A stretch of DNA of 64,000 bases from Ectobius pallidus. Lineage: Eukaryota; Arthropoda; Insecta; Blattodea; Ectobiidae. Location of the stretch: the NCBI GenBank assembly GCA_964059195.1, contig CAXKWD010000006.1, positions 8,858,530-8,922,529 of the forward strand, written 5' to 3'. Under the pieces are notes generated by a model that was given only the letters and a program-made list of their open reading frames with translations, did not search any database and was not told the origin of the DNA. Shown in pieces: positions 63,929 to 64,000 of this stretch. Numbering within the stretch: the stretch's first letter is position 1; every line of letters begins with the position of its first letter. A program made the position numbers and the translations under genes.

Positions 63929-64000
63929 CTAGCATGTGCCGCGGTTTCACCTGCAATAATTATTTCAAAAATTAAAAATTAAAAGCATAATAGTTAAATC
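63929..64000 (-). mobile_element. Helitron 3' end, continuing beyond the window
   Basis: On the - strand the last bases read GTGAAACCGCGGCACATG then CTAG, preceded by AATTTTTGAAATAATTATTG, matching the 3' end of the Helitron at 43534-44152. CCGCGG could form the terminal hairpin. The rest lies to the right of the window. Confidence 0.75.

Overview
This window looks like an insect nuclear genome of the large, repeat-rich kind. It has one split host gene with insect-like protein sequence, introns of 2 to 9 kb, and nearly every other recognisable base belongs to a transposable element (TE). The large introns and the co-existence of CR1-like LINEs, a Penelope-like element, Helitrons, hAT, Tc1/mariner and Harbinger elements suggest a polyneopteran such as a cockroach or stick insect. 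That assignment is only an inference. There is no bacterial-style gene organisation.

The only host gene I can support is Idh3b, the beta subunit of mitochondrial NAD-dependent isocitrate dehydrogenase, on the + strand. Five internal exons (39076-39177, 44453-44569, 46761-46967, 50730-50894, 59686-59895) join in frame, all through phase-0 introns, into 267 contiguous codons. The exon(s) for the mitochondrial targeting peptide lie upstream of 39076 and were not found. The last exon(s) lie beyond 64000. Introns 2-5 of the visible gene are TE graveyards.

Layout. 1-9.6 kb: a LINE fragment, four hAT elements (three with exact or near-exact 8-bp target site duplications (TSDs)), a hairpin MITE, a tRNA-derived SINE, a second LINE fragment and an AT-rich minisatellite. 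9.6-13.8 kb: an almost complete CR1-like LINE on the - strand, with ORF1 (PHD finger plus SGNH esterase) and ORF2 (endonuclease plus reverse transcriptase). 14-20.8 kb: a Harbinger MITE nested in a TA-flanked mariner-like element, more TIR elements, a 5'-truncated second copy of the LINE, and the inverted partner of the AT-rich minisatellite. 21-27.6 kb: a mariner remnant, a TIR element with a dispersed 12-bp motif, and a 2.45-kb long-TIR element carrying PIN-like coding remnants. 27.9-35.1 kb: a 7.2-kb foldback-like structure built of about 170-bp repeats in inverted arrays. It encloses a 170-codon ORF and holds three nested elements. 35.2-39 kb: another element with a spaced motif, and tRNA-SINE palindromes.

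39-64 kb is the Idh3b locus. Intron contents include a Harbinger remnant, decayed RTs, Helitrons, mariner 3' ends and a hAT MITE. The largest visible intron (8.8 kb) holds a Penelope-like element broken by a mariner and a hAT. The mariner is itself interrupted by a satellite-bearing TIR element. Next to it is a second PIN-type element that has swallowed a SINE, a TIR element and a hAT MITE. Downstream of the last visible exon are a mariner fragment, two Helitrons in tandem, a MITE and the 3' end of another Helitron.

Most promising for novelty are the foldback array with its enclosed ORF (27966-35130), the PIN-like long-TIR element family (24111-26563; 55440-58735; related fragment 36031-36288), and the two TIR elements whose interiors carry a short motif repeated at spaced intervals.
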